Shown here in pieces: positions 33,420 through 55,639 of a DNA stretch of 64,000 nucleotides. The translations under genes and the position numbers were made by a program. Source of the DNA: Nematostella vectensis (Eukaryota; Cnidaria; Anthozoa; Actiniaria; Edwardsiidae). Every line of letters begins with the position of its first letter. Position 1 is the first letter of the stretch. The notes beneath the pieces are model-generated. The model was not told the DNA's origin and did no database searches. It was given only the letters and a program-made list of their open reading frames with translations. The stretch covers positions 1,099,001-1,163,000 of the forward strand of contig NC_064042.1 in NCBI RefSeq assembly GCF_932526225.1, given 5' to 3'.

Positions 33420-35110
33420 CAGGCCTAGCACCTCGTGGCACTGTCTAATTAATGCAGGTAATGACATGCTTTACGCTCTACGTAGAAGATGTCAATCCGA
33501 GAGAGCCTGGTTTCGACTTGTGTAAGAACTCTTTCAAAGCCGTAAATCGATGCGCATGAGATAAACATGTACGTAGCGACTTAAAGTCACTTGTATTATT
33601 GTCTAAACTCAGTCCATCCTTTAACGCGGCTCGTATATGATATTGCTTGGAATAAAAAAACCCATGGATATTTATACTTGTAAAAAGATCAGATATTTCT
33701 AGACAATAGAATCAAACAAGTCGGATCCAGTGGTCGATATTAATTACGTGGCTTTATGTAGAAGTTTGAAAAAAAGAAAAAGAAAAATTAATATTTTGAG
33801 CTCTCGAAGAACAATACAAATAGGCGCCTACAAATAATTCATATCTAGTTCCTACAATATTCAATTCTTTATTACATTTATTCTAACCTAAAATACCCCC
33901 AAAGCATAGAATCTCAGGAAATTACTACTCTGTACAAAAACAACTGTACAAATGGCCGTCGGTCTTATTTGTACAAAGTGATTTTCCAAAATGATATACT
34001 ACTACAAAACTATTTCACTGAGTTACTATCTATTATAATTCTACGTTCAATTTATGAAGGAGAACCTGACTAAATGATAAAAAAGGTCACAACAAAGGAC
34101 CATTATAATTATGTCGTGATGAACTGGTAAGGAGTTACTGGGACAGGAAATACGCATGTGCAGAAATCAAGTGAATTTTTACTTAGTTTAAGCAAGAAAA
34201 AAAACAGCTTTCAATTTATTTTATGCTCTCTATACACAAATTTGTAAAAGCTTATCACTAAAACTTTCGTCGAAGCTCGAAGAAGGATTTTTTATAAAAA
34301 TAATTTGGAGCCGTCTCTAAAATACGAGTGTACAAAAATAGATTCTTGTAAAAAAGCATTCATAAAAAAGTTTTGATAACAAATAGCGACAAAGGGCTCA
34401 AAATTTGTTTGGAGTGTGATGAAGTTTACCATTTTTTTATATGGATATACAGTATGATTTCTAAAGCAGGGCACTTTTCGATATTTTGGTTCTAGGAAAA
34501 CTTAGATTTGATTCTAGAAAAACAAGTTAGACTATCCAACAATGGTTCAAGTTTCTCAAAAACGTTATTCTAGGAAACGTCTTAAGTACAATATACCTGA
34601 CAATCAAAGTATATGAATGGTTAGCTAGCAAAATATTTGTTAGTCCAAAGAAAATAAAAACGGTTATTATATCTTGTCATAAAACTCAATAAAATGAAAT
34701 AAATTCAACTAACTTTGACACTGAAAACAATGTTACTGTATTCCTTGAACCGACGCAAGTTTAGTATGATCTCACACTCCATTGTGGATAACGAGCATGT
34801 TTATGTGAATTACACGCGTCCGACCTTAAGAAAAAGCGCGCGAAAACGATTTTCATCCAATGGTCGCTACTTTCAAAGATTACACGAATATTAGAAGATA
34901 CAAAAATAAAAAGCTTTTTACTTGGTACATTTTACGTATTAGTATGAAATTGTTAATCACTGAATAAGAAGTTTTCAAGTATCAAGTTATTTTCGCAGTT
35001 TGCATCCAATTAGAATCAGCCTAGAATTCAGTCTAGAAAGTGGGATACCTGTGTATGGTGCGTGCGCACCACAAATGGACTAAGCAAACTAGTCGTTATA
35101 ACAACAAGCA
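33420..35110. other. No gene recognised
   Basis: AT-rich, with short ORFs only. It is downstream of the TNF ligand gene on its strand and may hold its 3' UTR near the right end. No AATAAA was placed with confidence. Confidence 0.4.
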
Positions 35111-35114
35111 AAGT

Positions 35115-35379
35115 CACGTGATAATGAAATAACTCTTAGAGGGTCAGGTGATGTTACAGATAATCCAACGGACGGAATATGTACATTTGTTAATTCTCAA
35201 GACATTGACCTGAAGCACGTGTTGAACATGTGATAACCACGCTCGCTCGGAGCATGAGAACGTGTTTGTCACGTGAACCTGGCCAAAAGGAACGTGACTT
35301 ACACGTGGACTGTGTCCGTATATTCAACGCGCCACTAGCATCGAGTGTCACTAAACGCAAACTACGCGCCAGTCACGTG
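35115..35379. promoter_or_regulatory. Second cluster of five CACGTG E-boxes
   Basis: CACGTG at 35115, 35216, 35270, 35302 and 35374, several as GTCACGTG. The cluster ends 36 bp from the TNF stop codon, inside its presumed 3' UTR. Binding is inferred from the motif only. Confidence 0.45.
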
Positions 35380-35414
35380 CATATTCTAAATAATTTCGAT
35401 TTTTTGTGCAATCG

Positions 35415-44758
<9,344 letters not shown>

Positions 44759-44759
44759 A

Positions 44760-47700
44760 GCCTAGTAAAGGCCAAGCGATTCCAAAACATGCCCCTTCTG
44801 GCCATAAAGTCCGCAGTTTGGCTTTATCGCTGCTATGACTATCTCCCGTCACATTTACTGCATGTATCGTGTTCGAGCGGTGGAGTCTTACGAGTTCCGT
44901 AAAAAAACGCCTGGTTCATGAATCGCGCGCCAAACTTTCTACTAAACAATGGGAAACGTCACTCTTCGAACACAGCACACGTGTGTGGAGCCCCAGCAAA
45001 AACAACGTAAGATGACAACATCAAATTATTGGTGAAGCCTCAGCCAATCACAGCCCAGAAAGACTAAATAACAATTAGATATAAATAACCTCTGATTGGC
45101 TGGATACAATACAAGCCCCACTCTAGCACAAGTCAACCAATGATATTCTCCCCCCTGTAGACTTAAACGGCTTATTTAATTGTTGCCTTTGTTATTCAAA
45201 TGAACACTTTTGTGTTTATATTTGGGACCCCGGCCACACATCTTTGCAGCATTTGTTCAATTTGCAGCAAACAAACCGCGCTATTGGATTTTAAACGTAG
45301 CATTGGTCGTATTACTCGACTCGGTCGCGGTTGACCTTTGTGTGTTCAACGCAAGCTGTTTGCGAGGCAAAATGGCTGCGTAAACTGGCGAATCGCCAAC
45401 CGGGCACATGGCCCTTATTAATACCGTGACCGAATCCCGCCACTAGATTGCCTCCTTATACGTCACATAAACCGGGCAGGCAAATGTCAGCCCACTCCCC
45501 CAGCGATATCACGGCAAATAGAAAAGTCAACAATCCAAGACCGTGGAATAAACAGGAAATTGACCATCAAAGAGGCTTTCAGCAAAGATGGCGCATGGTA
45601 CAGGCGCGAATAGCGCGCGCCTTAGTTCAATATTTGCCCATAGCTCTGTACCGAGTGAGTAAGGGAGTATAGAGCCATTTCCGTTTTGCGTAAGGTACTA
45701 TATAAAGAAACGTAAATTTCCCTCCCAGTGCCGTGCGCGTGAGCAGATGAAAGCAAGGTCAAGCAACAAAATGATCGCCTTCCGAAACCCTTAGCTACTA
45801 AGCGTGGGAACGATTCCACAGTCCATCACAAAATCACTTAACGCTAAACGGGCTCTTAAAAATACTTCTAAAAATATACAAGTAATCAAATTACGTCTGG
45901 CAGAATAAGATATTAATAAGAATGCGGTATATAGGTTTATTATTTTAATGGTTGATCATTTTGATGGATGGCTTTCAGAGGTCGGGTCAAAATTTACAAT
46001 TCAAGATGTCCATGCTACTTGAACACGACGTTTGAGGTGTTAATGGTCCGTTATGTCTGGTCCACAGTCACTGGCTCAGGACAAAGGCATTTGTACAGTT
46101 GCAAGAAGCATTCAATCCAGGTCTAAGCGAGCGCTTATTGCGACATGCCATAGCCGGCCATCTGGCCTTGTACTCGCATCGGCAGTTTGAATTTAGCTCA
46201 CGTAAACTTAGGCTCGGCGACCGTTTTTTGCGCCTCCTGTCAATAGCTATCAAGGAAGTTTTTGTCTGCCCGTATCATCGTTATCAAGGGATCATGGCAT
46301 TGTTGTTCGAGTTTGCCGATTGTTGCCGCGCATATCTGGTCTCTAGCTCAAGTGGTTTGCTTATCATCGGGGCTAAAAGCAGTGATAAAATTAGCCGATT
46401 CAAGATCTTATCTGACGCCGGTAGTACGTGCATGCCGTTGATTGATAGGTGTCAATCATTTGATGGCATTTAGTTGACCGGGGTTTGCGAGTCTGGGTTG
46501 CATATGCAAGTAGCTAAGTGATGTAGTGTTTTCGGTCCTCTCTCGCGGTTCATCTGTCTCGCGGTTCATCTGTCAATCTTATAATCATCCTAATCAGTAA
46601 CCATAGCAATCCTTTATGGTAACAACTACAAAACAAATTCGGTCAGCCCCTTATTTTGCTTTCTTTTTTCATTATTTAAGAATATAATTCAATATGATTA
46701 CAGAAAACCTTGTAAAGCTCATTTTTGGCTTTCCAGATTCAACCATTTCAAATGCCAAAGGGATTGTAGGTAAAACGATGCAAATGGATTTTTCTATTGT
46801 CGCTTTGCAGCTGATTCTTCTAGCAGAGCTTTCTTCTTGTTTGTCTTTAGTAGTTAACTTATCTGTGAAGCTTTCTTCTTGTTCATCTTTAGTAGTTCAC
46901 TTATCTGTGAAGCTTTCTTGTTCTTTCGCGTACGCGAGAGAACAGGGACACGACATGGATAAGTAAAATGTTAGAAACAAACAAACAAACAAAAAAAACA
47001 GGAGAACCACACTGCTAGCAGGTACTGTAGCTGCTTTAGGACGACGAAAGGGTTGGCTGGCAGAGCTACGTGAACTTTTTGTCTAACCCCAAAGCATGAA
47101 TAACATCATCTAGGGCATCAAAGACAAAATGACATTGATTTGACTGATGACTGAATGTAAGGAGGGGTGGGGGACCAAAACCTCCCTCGCCTTTTTGTAC
47201 GCTATGTGTCGGCATTTTAAACACTACAGACGCATCAGATAGATCAATTCTTTATGCATCTGTTATCATCCCCTCGGGCTTGCAGTGTTTAATTTGTCAT
47301 TATTATTCCTAACATTAGCAACGTGGCTGCCATTGTCATCATAATTGCAATCGTTTTCAACATCACAGTCGTTCTTATCATGGTTTATATTTGTGCACTG
47401 ATGTTGACTTGCATTGTGCGTGTGTTTACGGATCTACAGTCGCCTACCGGTTCTTATTACAGTATAAGCAACAATAGAACAATAAAGATAACAATGTACA
47501 CAGTCCCCAAGGACATTTTTGTCGATACACCTTTTTTTTTTATAAGAAGGTCACTTCAAATTCTCAAGTTTAGGCTGAGCCGTTATTATTTTTGGAGCAT
47601 TTTAAAATATTTTTTAAATATATATAAGCTAAGGATGTTCTTAAATTCTAGTGCATATAAATATATAATACTCAATTAATTACTTTTTACAAGAAAATTG

Positions 47701-50700
47701 TACAAATAATAAAAAGTTGTACGATGTATTGTTGTTTTTTTGGGGAAGGGGGGGTTTGAGTGGAGATGTTGAAGAAGTTGTGGAGGAGATGGTTATGAAA
47801 CTCCAGCCAATCCTTTCTTCGCTGCAAGCCCTGGGTAAAAGCAACGAAACCAGATCTCACCAGAGATCAACCAACTCCCGCACTTCAACATTTCCTTTTT
47901 TAACGCCACTTCCGATCCTTTAATCCTACATCGCTCACCGAATGCCCCTAAGTTACCACTGGTCGTAACGTCCCTCATGACAAAATTCCATTCTCAGGTG
48001 CGTATACAGGGGGGTGCGCGACCCAAAAAGTGTGTCATTTCTTATCAAGGAATATTTAAATGCTGTGCTTTTTCCATATGATACCTATGAACTGCGCACC
48101 CTCAGCCAATCCTGGGTACGCGCCTGATTCCAGGCCCCCTCCCTCGGAAGGAGCCAAAAGACATGAATTTGGCATGCTCGAGGCTGCAGCGCTGATCTGA
48201 AGAAGGGGGTGAAGAGTAATGAAGAAGGGAGGGGTGGGGTATGACCTTTACGTGAAGTCAGGCGTATTGGGAATACCTCAACATAAACCACCGTCCGCTC
48301 GAGAATCCGCCTACATTACGAAACACAGAATAAGTTCAAGATATCCTGGGATTTTATTTCCTTGAGCTTAAAAGTAATGCGACTTAAGGGGCCCGATTAG
48401 CTCGGAGATTATCGACAGGAAATTGCAAAACTCGGCGTATTATTTTAAAAAGTACAACGAATTTCAACACGGTAACAAAGAGGTCATTGCTAAACTCTCT
48501 TTCAACGCTGAGTTGCGTTAGCGAAACCGCAAACGATGATGACTTCCCGTAAATTAGTAAGGTTCAGATTATTCCATCCGACTAAGAGGAATAAAATGAT
48601 GTTAGGAAGTTGTGCAATACAAGAGTTTTCCGCAACCACATCTTGTATCGTAAAATTTACGTGGGTGTGTTTTAGTTTCGCGTTGGTTTTGTTTCGGTCG
48701 AGTTTTTAGGAGGCATTTCACCGACTAAATATGCAATTGTACTTAGAGATCCCTGTATGACATTTAATACCTTCCTCTAGATTTTCTCAGCAAAAACATT
48801 TCTAGTGATAAGCAAATGCTACATTAGAATAAGTCACGGGTGGCGACGAAAACTAGTGTCAGGGGAGACAAGATTTGGAGCGGTGAAAAAACAAACCTAG
48901 GGGGTCGGTAAGCAAAATCTCGAGTAGAAACCAAGTTAGTCGACTTCCCAATAAAAACAGAGAGTAAACTAATAAGAGGGCAGCTCTGACTAACAGAAAA
49001 CAATGATACAGAAGTGTAAATAGTGCGAAAAGTGGTTTGAGCTCATCTTTTGGCAGACGAGGTGATAAGATTGTGCCGAGGACGACTTTATGATTTTTAT
49101 CCCTCTCGTGCTGTCCTGTTGAATATCAAAACAATCATTTCTCACTTAAAGAATAAAACACAGACGGGTCCAAAGAAATAAGTAATCCCTTAAGCTTTAG
49201 AATAGACGACTTTGATTCTGTCCTGATCACGAAAACAATATTTTGCAAACTATAGGCTATTGAAGAAAAAAAGTCAACCGCTAATTTAATTAAACAATCG
49301 TAATTGATATGAATATAACCTAATTTCGAAAGTGAATCAAACGGCTGTAGTCACGAAAGCTACTCACGATCGAAACGGATTCCCTGAATAAGGCAAATAG
49401 AGCTGGTGATTTGAGTTTCTATGGGGGGAGTGTCTTGCCGAGTTCCTTGTTCAGAAGAGCCACTAATCGAATTTCCGTGCACGAACTCATTTTCCGCCGG
49501 TATGCTGCACTAACGAGAAGCAGAAATTGAATTACGGCAATTAGCTGTGAAGATGGACGTTAAATGAGTTTTGTAAGGCCATTAGATGCCGCGGTACAAT
49601 GCATTTTATGCAATTCATTTGTCTAGAAGGCGTGACTAGATGGATACGGCACAGTTTGATGTTTAGTTCAAGGCAGTAAGTAAAATAAACAATAATCGTA
49701 ATTAAGGCATCAACCAAGCAGTATCATAAGAATTTGCTTTTATCAAAGAAGTTGAATGTTAGTACTTTGAATATTTGAAAGTAATGTGATAAATGAATGA
49801 GTCGCATTATCTGATGGTATTTTAATTTAATCAATGTCATCTGCCTGTCTCTCTGTGATGATTTCTGCGATGAATTGTGTCAGACTTGCTACCATCCTTC
49901 TCCACTTCATCAAAGACTCTGTCTGGAGCCATTTTGTCATCCTAGCAAAGAAAAAGAAGAAAAAGTGCGAGAAGGCATCCATTTCAATCGTTTATTTTTT
50001 GTTTCTTTTGATTTGAATAAAAAAGTATAAACTTTACAACTTTATTTTTAGATGGTTTTTTTTATCACATAGTCTGTTTTTTTTTTTTTTTGTATAAAAT
50101 GAAACAATAGCCGAGGTGTGGCCCTTTTATTCTAAAACACAAAAAAGGATTATAACCAGCCGGTTTTGTATTTTTAGACAGTCTTTTTACATACCATACT
50201 GTGAATCAGCTATAGTTAGATACATATTATACCTAGTCTTGGCCCTGATATCTAACATTGACACCTCTAAACAATAGCTTCTTCACAACCACCACAACAC
50301 TCATTCAGTGACTCATCTCAAAGCCACAGGGATACCAACATTCCTTATCTACCGTTATCTGTGCACAGACAGCCTTCAAGGCGATGCCGGATTTCCCTTA
50401 ATCGCCCTGACATCCGGTCACGGCGGCACTAACTGGGTTTCGAAACGGAAGTAAGAGTTCTTTGAGGATATTGTGACCCGGAAGCTTATGATAAGGGTGG
50501 GATAAGGCGTGGAGGTGTTTTAAGGACAGAAACAAAAGGCCAGGTTTATATATGACAGGAACAAAAGCCGGAGATGGTGCGGTGGGCGTGGTGGGGTATG
50601 AGGTACAAGGCCTGCACGGGTGACCATGCGATAGAGACGAACTAACTACGCGTAGAGACTTGGAAAAAAACATCTAAAAACTTATACTTAATCTATTCTT

Positions 50701-51580
50701 ATACTTACTAATCGAAGATCACCAAATTTAGCCGATTGAAACAGATGAGACGCTGGAATGGGTTGACGATTTTTTTGTGTGTGACCCAGTGTAATTCAAT
50801 TATGAAAGCGAGGAGTCTTGCAATTTTTTTGATTTTATTATAATTTTTTTGCTCATTTTACAAATACCTCGAAGCGAGATACCTTATGGCAGAGGGGAGT
50901 AATTAATTTCGCCGTGTCGAGAATCAGACATTTTTTTTAGAAATATCAGCTTGAGCGATAAGGCACAGTTCAATATTACTGTGCTTGCTGTCTGAGTTCT
51001 CCTGTGCACCAAATGGCAGCAACCGAGGAAGCGCAGGGATTTGTCTGAACCAGTCAGCTTGCTGATTGTATAAGCAATCTTATTACTAGATGAAAGTTGG
51101 GTAGCAAGGCCAGAAAAACCCATATCAGTTTCTGTACAGCGCAATGACCTTAGTAGAAAACCCTATCCGTACTAAGTGGAGGCCATATCAGTGGTAAGAA
51201 GAAGCCACACTAATAGCAGTCGGTCAATAGGGCCACACTTGATCATCAAGGTGTTGATGGAATGAACGTTTGTATTTATGTCGCCCAAAAGACGCGGACG
51301 AGCGTTATGTGATGCGTGGGGAATAGCTGATATATAAACCGTTTGAACTCGTTCCATGATTTTACGCGCTATTTTATTTCAATATTAAAAATATTACCAT
51401 GGGACGAGGAGTTATATCTCAGTTGGTAAGTGCCACACCTTTTCCATGTAGTAGTTTTATCTCGTTATCTTGATATATCTAATATGCGCTCAATTGTCTA
51501 AAATGGTGCTTATGGCAGGTGTCCTTACTAAATGATTTATGATCTTCTAAAGAAGAAATTAATGTGAATTATAATCTAGG
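44760..51580. other. Long stretch with no supported gene
   Basis: The first 400 bp upstream of the TNF start contain CCAAT in both orientations (near 45050 and 45097), as a promoter might. ORFs at 46099-46473 and 47323-47679 (the latter strongly hydrophobic, VAAIVIIIAIVFNITVVLIM) lack upstream exons that I can support. On the minus strand, 49834-49950 is open in two frames after TTTGCTAG and could be a terminal exon, but this is weak. Confidence 0.4.
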
Positions 51581-51640
51581 GTGGGTGGGTGGGTGGGTGG
51601 GTGGGTAGGTAGGTAGGTAGGTAGGTAGATAGATATATAG
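51581..51640. repeat. (GGGT)n to (GGTA)n microsatellite
   Basis: GGTGGGTGGGTGGGT grading into GGTAGGTAGGTA and GATAGATA, beside the 3' end of the minus-strand LINE fragment. Confidence 0.95.
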
Positions 51641-52780
51641 GGTTTTATTCAATTGCCATGGCAGTGTTACAGACTGAATTAAGGCAAAGGGCCAGCGCAT
51701 ATACCGTTATAATATTACAGAAATCGATAAGTTACAAAGTCACCAAAGCGTTTAGTTAAAGAAATATGTTTGTAGGTATTCATACTTCCGGATCTTAGTG
51801 AGTATCCATGCTCGTTATTAATTACGCCTCCAGTAATTACAGATCGAAGGGGTTGTAGCTCCTTAGAGGAGGTCATGAGACTGATACACAGCTCGCGCCT
51901 GCGGTCAGCAAGACTTTGGAGCCCGCTGGCGTCCAAGGCCTCCTTGTAACGTAGATGGGGTAAAACGATACGGAGGGCCCTCTTTTGGATGCCCTTAACA
52001 ATGTCGACAAGAAACCCTGGTATATTAGCCCATACTGGACCTGCGTACTCCACAACAGATCTAATGAGTACACAATAGATGGCAACAAGATCCTGGACCG
52101 GTACTCCAGATTTCTTAAGGAGCCGGAGAGCGTAGAGCCTTTTGTTTGCCTTCTTAACTACATAGTCTACGTGCTTATTCCACGATAGATCTGAGCTAAT
52201 GTGGACGCCGAGGATTTTGTAGCTCTCAAACATTTTAATCACGGAGCCCATGAGTTGCAGGGCACTAACTGGCGAGGGCTGGTACTGCAGGAAATAAATG
52301 ACTAATTCCCGACACTTTTTGGGGTTGAGCCTCATCCCACGCTCCGTAGCAAAATTGCAAATATCATTAGCAATAAATGGCAGATAACTTGGCGAGCACC
52401 TGGGAATCGCTTCAAAGATGGTGGTGTCATCAACATACTAAATGCGATATGGCCAACAATCAATAGTGGAGCAAGCTTAGTGCCTTGTAGTATGCCCTCA
52501 TTAGGGAACACAGGCGATGAGGTGTGGCCACTGATTTTGAGGCAGCAATCCAATTTCGGAGATACTCGTTGACTCCTAGGAGGTCGAGCTCAGACATTAA
52601 GACGTTATGGTCGACTAAGTCAAAGCCCTTTGAAAAGTCGGCAAAAAATATGCGCACATAATTTTCGCCTCTTTCAAGCGACTCAAGGATGCAATGGAGA
52701 AAATACACCAGGGCCAGCACAGTAGACTTCCCTGTTACAGAGAACTGTTTAGGGTCAAGCTTATCCTTGACGCATGCGAA
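51640..52780 (-). mobile_element. LINE RT fragment (CR1/Jockey-like), 5' truncated
   Basis: The frame from about 52777 reads DPKQFSVTGKST…IFFADFSKGFDLVDH, the RT metal-binding block, then EGILQGTKLAPLL. Between LAPLL and the catalytic YVDDTTIFEAIP about ten codons remain where related copies have about twenty more, so there is an internal deletion and a frame change near 52440. The rest is intact to TAA 51715: RLNPKKC, YKILGVHISSDLSWNKH, KANKRLYALRLLKKSG, RALRIVLP. It is closely related to 22490-23470 by shared peptides. Its 5' end stops abruptly near 52780, as in target-primed truncation. Confidence 0.82.
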
Positions 52781-53137
52781 TCAAGTGCAAACCCTCCATA
52801 ACTTTAGCTTTTTCCGCTCTTCAGGAGCCCTGTGGTGCGCTGTTGGGGTTGGGGACGAGCTGCTCAAACTTCTCGCTATCGCGCGCAATAGAAATCCCGC
52901 ACTGTCTCTTCCCTTTTCGACAAGCCTGGCAGATAATTACCCACACCCGGAACTAGCGCCTGTTTGCAGGCTACAAATACAAGATCCGCCGAATGGTCTC
53001 CTATTCAAATTTGCTTGCAAATATAACAATGAGCTACAATGATGCTGTTATTTCTCTTGGAACTACACTTCACTCCAGGCGCGTTATCCCAAAGAACTTT
53101 TGAGAAACTGAAAGCGTCGCGTCTCAGCCACTTAATC

Positions 53138-53341
53138 CCACCCTCTAGAATAAGCGCGCACGGCCACACCCTCTAGAATAAGCGCGCACGGCCACACCCT
53201 CTAGAATAAGCGCGCACGGCCACACCCTCTAGAATAAGCGCGCACGGCCACACCCTCTAGAATAAGCGCGCACGGCCACACCCTCTAGAATAAGCGCGCA
53301 CGGCCACACCCTCTAGAATAAGCGCGCACGGCCGCACCCTC
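53138..53341. repeat. 28-bp minisatellite, seven near-identical copies
   Basis: Unit CCACACCCTCTAGAATAAGCGCGCACGG repeated seven times with almost no divergence, so recent. AGCGCGCA and a CTAGAA/TCTAGA half palindrome occur in each copy. Confidence 0.97.
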
Positions 53342-53479
53342 AGATTCTCTAATCGCCCTACACTTTTCAAATGTAAAACCGAAAGTTTCAAAAAAAGCTT
53401 TGTACCCTATATGTGTTCTAGTGCACACAAATTTTAACGTAGATATCCAGCTTAGTTTCTTTTAGCGTAGGTAGTTAGC

Positions 53480-53625
53480 AATGACTTGTAAGGCCCAGCC
53501 CCACTAAATGTAAATGTAAACGTAATAGTAAGTTTTTTTTATTAGAATTATTGTAAATACTAATCGCAATTCGCCGTTTAGGCGCAATTATTTTTTAATA
53601 AACCCATTATTATTATTATTAAGCT
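53480..53625 (+). mobile_element. LINE 3' tail
   Basis: Noncoding sequence ending AATAAACCCATTATTATTATTATTAAG, the usual 3' end of a non-LTR element with ATT tail. No RT sequence precedes it on this strand. Confidence 0.35.
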
Positions 53626-54760
53626 GTCGAATGCGGGCACAATTCTTTTATAACAGATTGCTCGCAATTTCTTGGGGAAATACTGTATCTTGCGCGTGCT
53701 CATAAGATATTTATCATTAGCTCCCCGGCCCCTCACCTGATACAGGCAGTCTCCCGTCCTCTTTCGAGTTTCGTGTTAAAAGCCTAAAAACTACGGCAAA
53801 TGGTTATCAGACTTTCGTATAAATCGACGAGGCGAAGATAATAAAAGAAGCTGAAGTGAGCCTTTGTCTTTTCTGTGTCTACTCTTGGCTAGTTTGTCTG
53901 CATCCTGTCATTTTAAAAAGCCACAGTGGCAAGTACTCATGACACATTAAGCATCCATCTGAATTATAACAAAAACATCATTTTTTATTTATAAGCAGGA
54001 AAAAGGCGCAGTAAATCTCTACCCAGCCACCAAGTCTACGACTTTATCAGTGCATTAGTGGCGCCCGAGCTCGTTATCTCATGGTGACGGATGTTACTCG
54101 CTAGTACACCAAACTCTGTCTACCAAGACGCACCAAACCAAAGCGCTAAATCGCCGTGCAATAGCGCGGCTATGATTATTAATATTAGGCAGCATGCTAT
54201 CGTAGTTTGTAGTGGCTGTGCGATAAGGAAAAAGTAGAAAAGATGATCAAGCGGTATAGCATGGGATACAAACATAGATAATTAGGCTTTGAGATGAATA
54301 CTTGTGCGCAGCCTGGCGCCAAAGGAACGGCACACACCGATAAGGACGCGAAGACTAAACACTTATGCGCTTAGAGACGCCGGGATGTGAAAGGCGACAG
54401 AGGTCTACCGACAGGGGGCCGTCATTGAGATAATGCGTGATAAAGGGTTGTATGTAAAACAAAATATCCACGACATTTTTACATTTTTTACAATACACTT
54501 TCTTTGATATGCGATTTTCCTCACTAACGTTTCAAGTCACTTGAATTTTAACTGTCCACCGTTAAACACGATATCCTTGATGTTTTTAGAACATCAATGC
54601 GCTTTTTCCTTTGATAGGCTATGTATTTCTCATAGGCCTTTCAAAGTCTTGCCCCTAGATCAATATATCCACAGCTATAAAAATCACACAAAAGCTATAT
54701 ATATTTTTATATATGTTATCAACCCTTTAACCAAAGTTTAGTTCAGATGAAACGCAAACA
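53626..54760. other. No gene recognised
   Basis: Unremarkable intergenic sequence. Confidence 0.5.
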
Positions 54761-54764
54761 AATC

Positions 54765-55632
54765 ACTGTCCACCCCGAACAAATCATTGTCCACCGCGAA
54801 CAAATCATTGTCCACCACGAACAAATCACTGTCCACCGCGAACAAATCACTGTCCACCGCGAACAAATCACTGTCCACCACGAACAAATCATTGTCCACC
54901 GCGAACAAATCATTGTCCACCGCGAACAAATCACTGTTAACCGCGAACAAACCACTGTCCACCAAGAACAAATCACTGTCCATCACGAACAAATCACTGT
55001 CCACCGCGAACAAATCACTGTTAACCGCGAACAAACCACTGTCCACCGCGAACAAATCACTGTCCACCGAGAACAAATCACTGTCCACCGAGAACAAATC
55101 ACCGTCCACCGCGAACAAATCACTGTCCATCACGAACAAATCACTGTCCACCGCGAACAAATCATTGTCCACCGCGAACAAATCACTGTCCACCGCGAAC
55201 AAATCACTGTCCACCGTGAACAAATCACTGTCCACCGCGAACAAACCACTGTCCACCGCGAACAAATCACCGTCCATCACGAACAAATCACTGTCCACCG
55301 CGAACAAATCACTGTAGACTGCGAACAAATCATTGTCCACCGCGAACAAATCACTGTCCATCACGAACAAATCACTGTCCACCGCGAATAAATCACTGTC
55401 CACCCCGAACAAATCACTGTCCATCACGAACAAATCACTGTCCATCGCGAACAAATCACTGTCCACCCCGAACAAATCACTGTCCATCACGAACAAATCA
55501 CTGTCCACCGCGAACAAATCACTGTCCGCCGCGAACAAATCACTGTCCACCGCGAACAAATCACTGTCCACCGCGAACAAACCACTGTCCACCGCGAACA
55601 AATCACTGTCCATCACGAACAAATCACTGAAT
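54765..55632. repeat. 21-bp satellite, about 41 copies
   Basis: Unit CACTGTCCACCGCGAACAAAT with variants CATCACG, CCCCG, GTTAACC and CATTG. It is unrelated in sequence to the 21-bp array at 21086. The minus frame reads a DLFAVDS heptad for 294 codons, and two plus frames are also open. The period explains the open frames. Confidence 0.95.
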
Positions 55633-55639
55633 CCCTCCT

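Noticed and set aside
46099-46473. Plus frame of 124 codons
   Set aside because: No domain, splice partner or conserved motif is seen, and a rival frame lies on the minus strand.
51405-51450. TATCTCAGTTGGTAAGTGCC, like a tRNA A box
   Set aside because: No B box, T arm or acceptor stem follows within a tRNA length.
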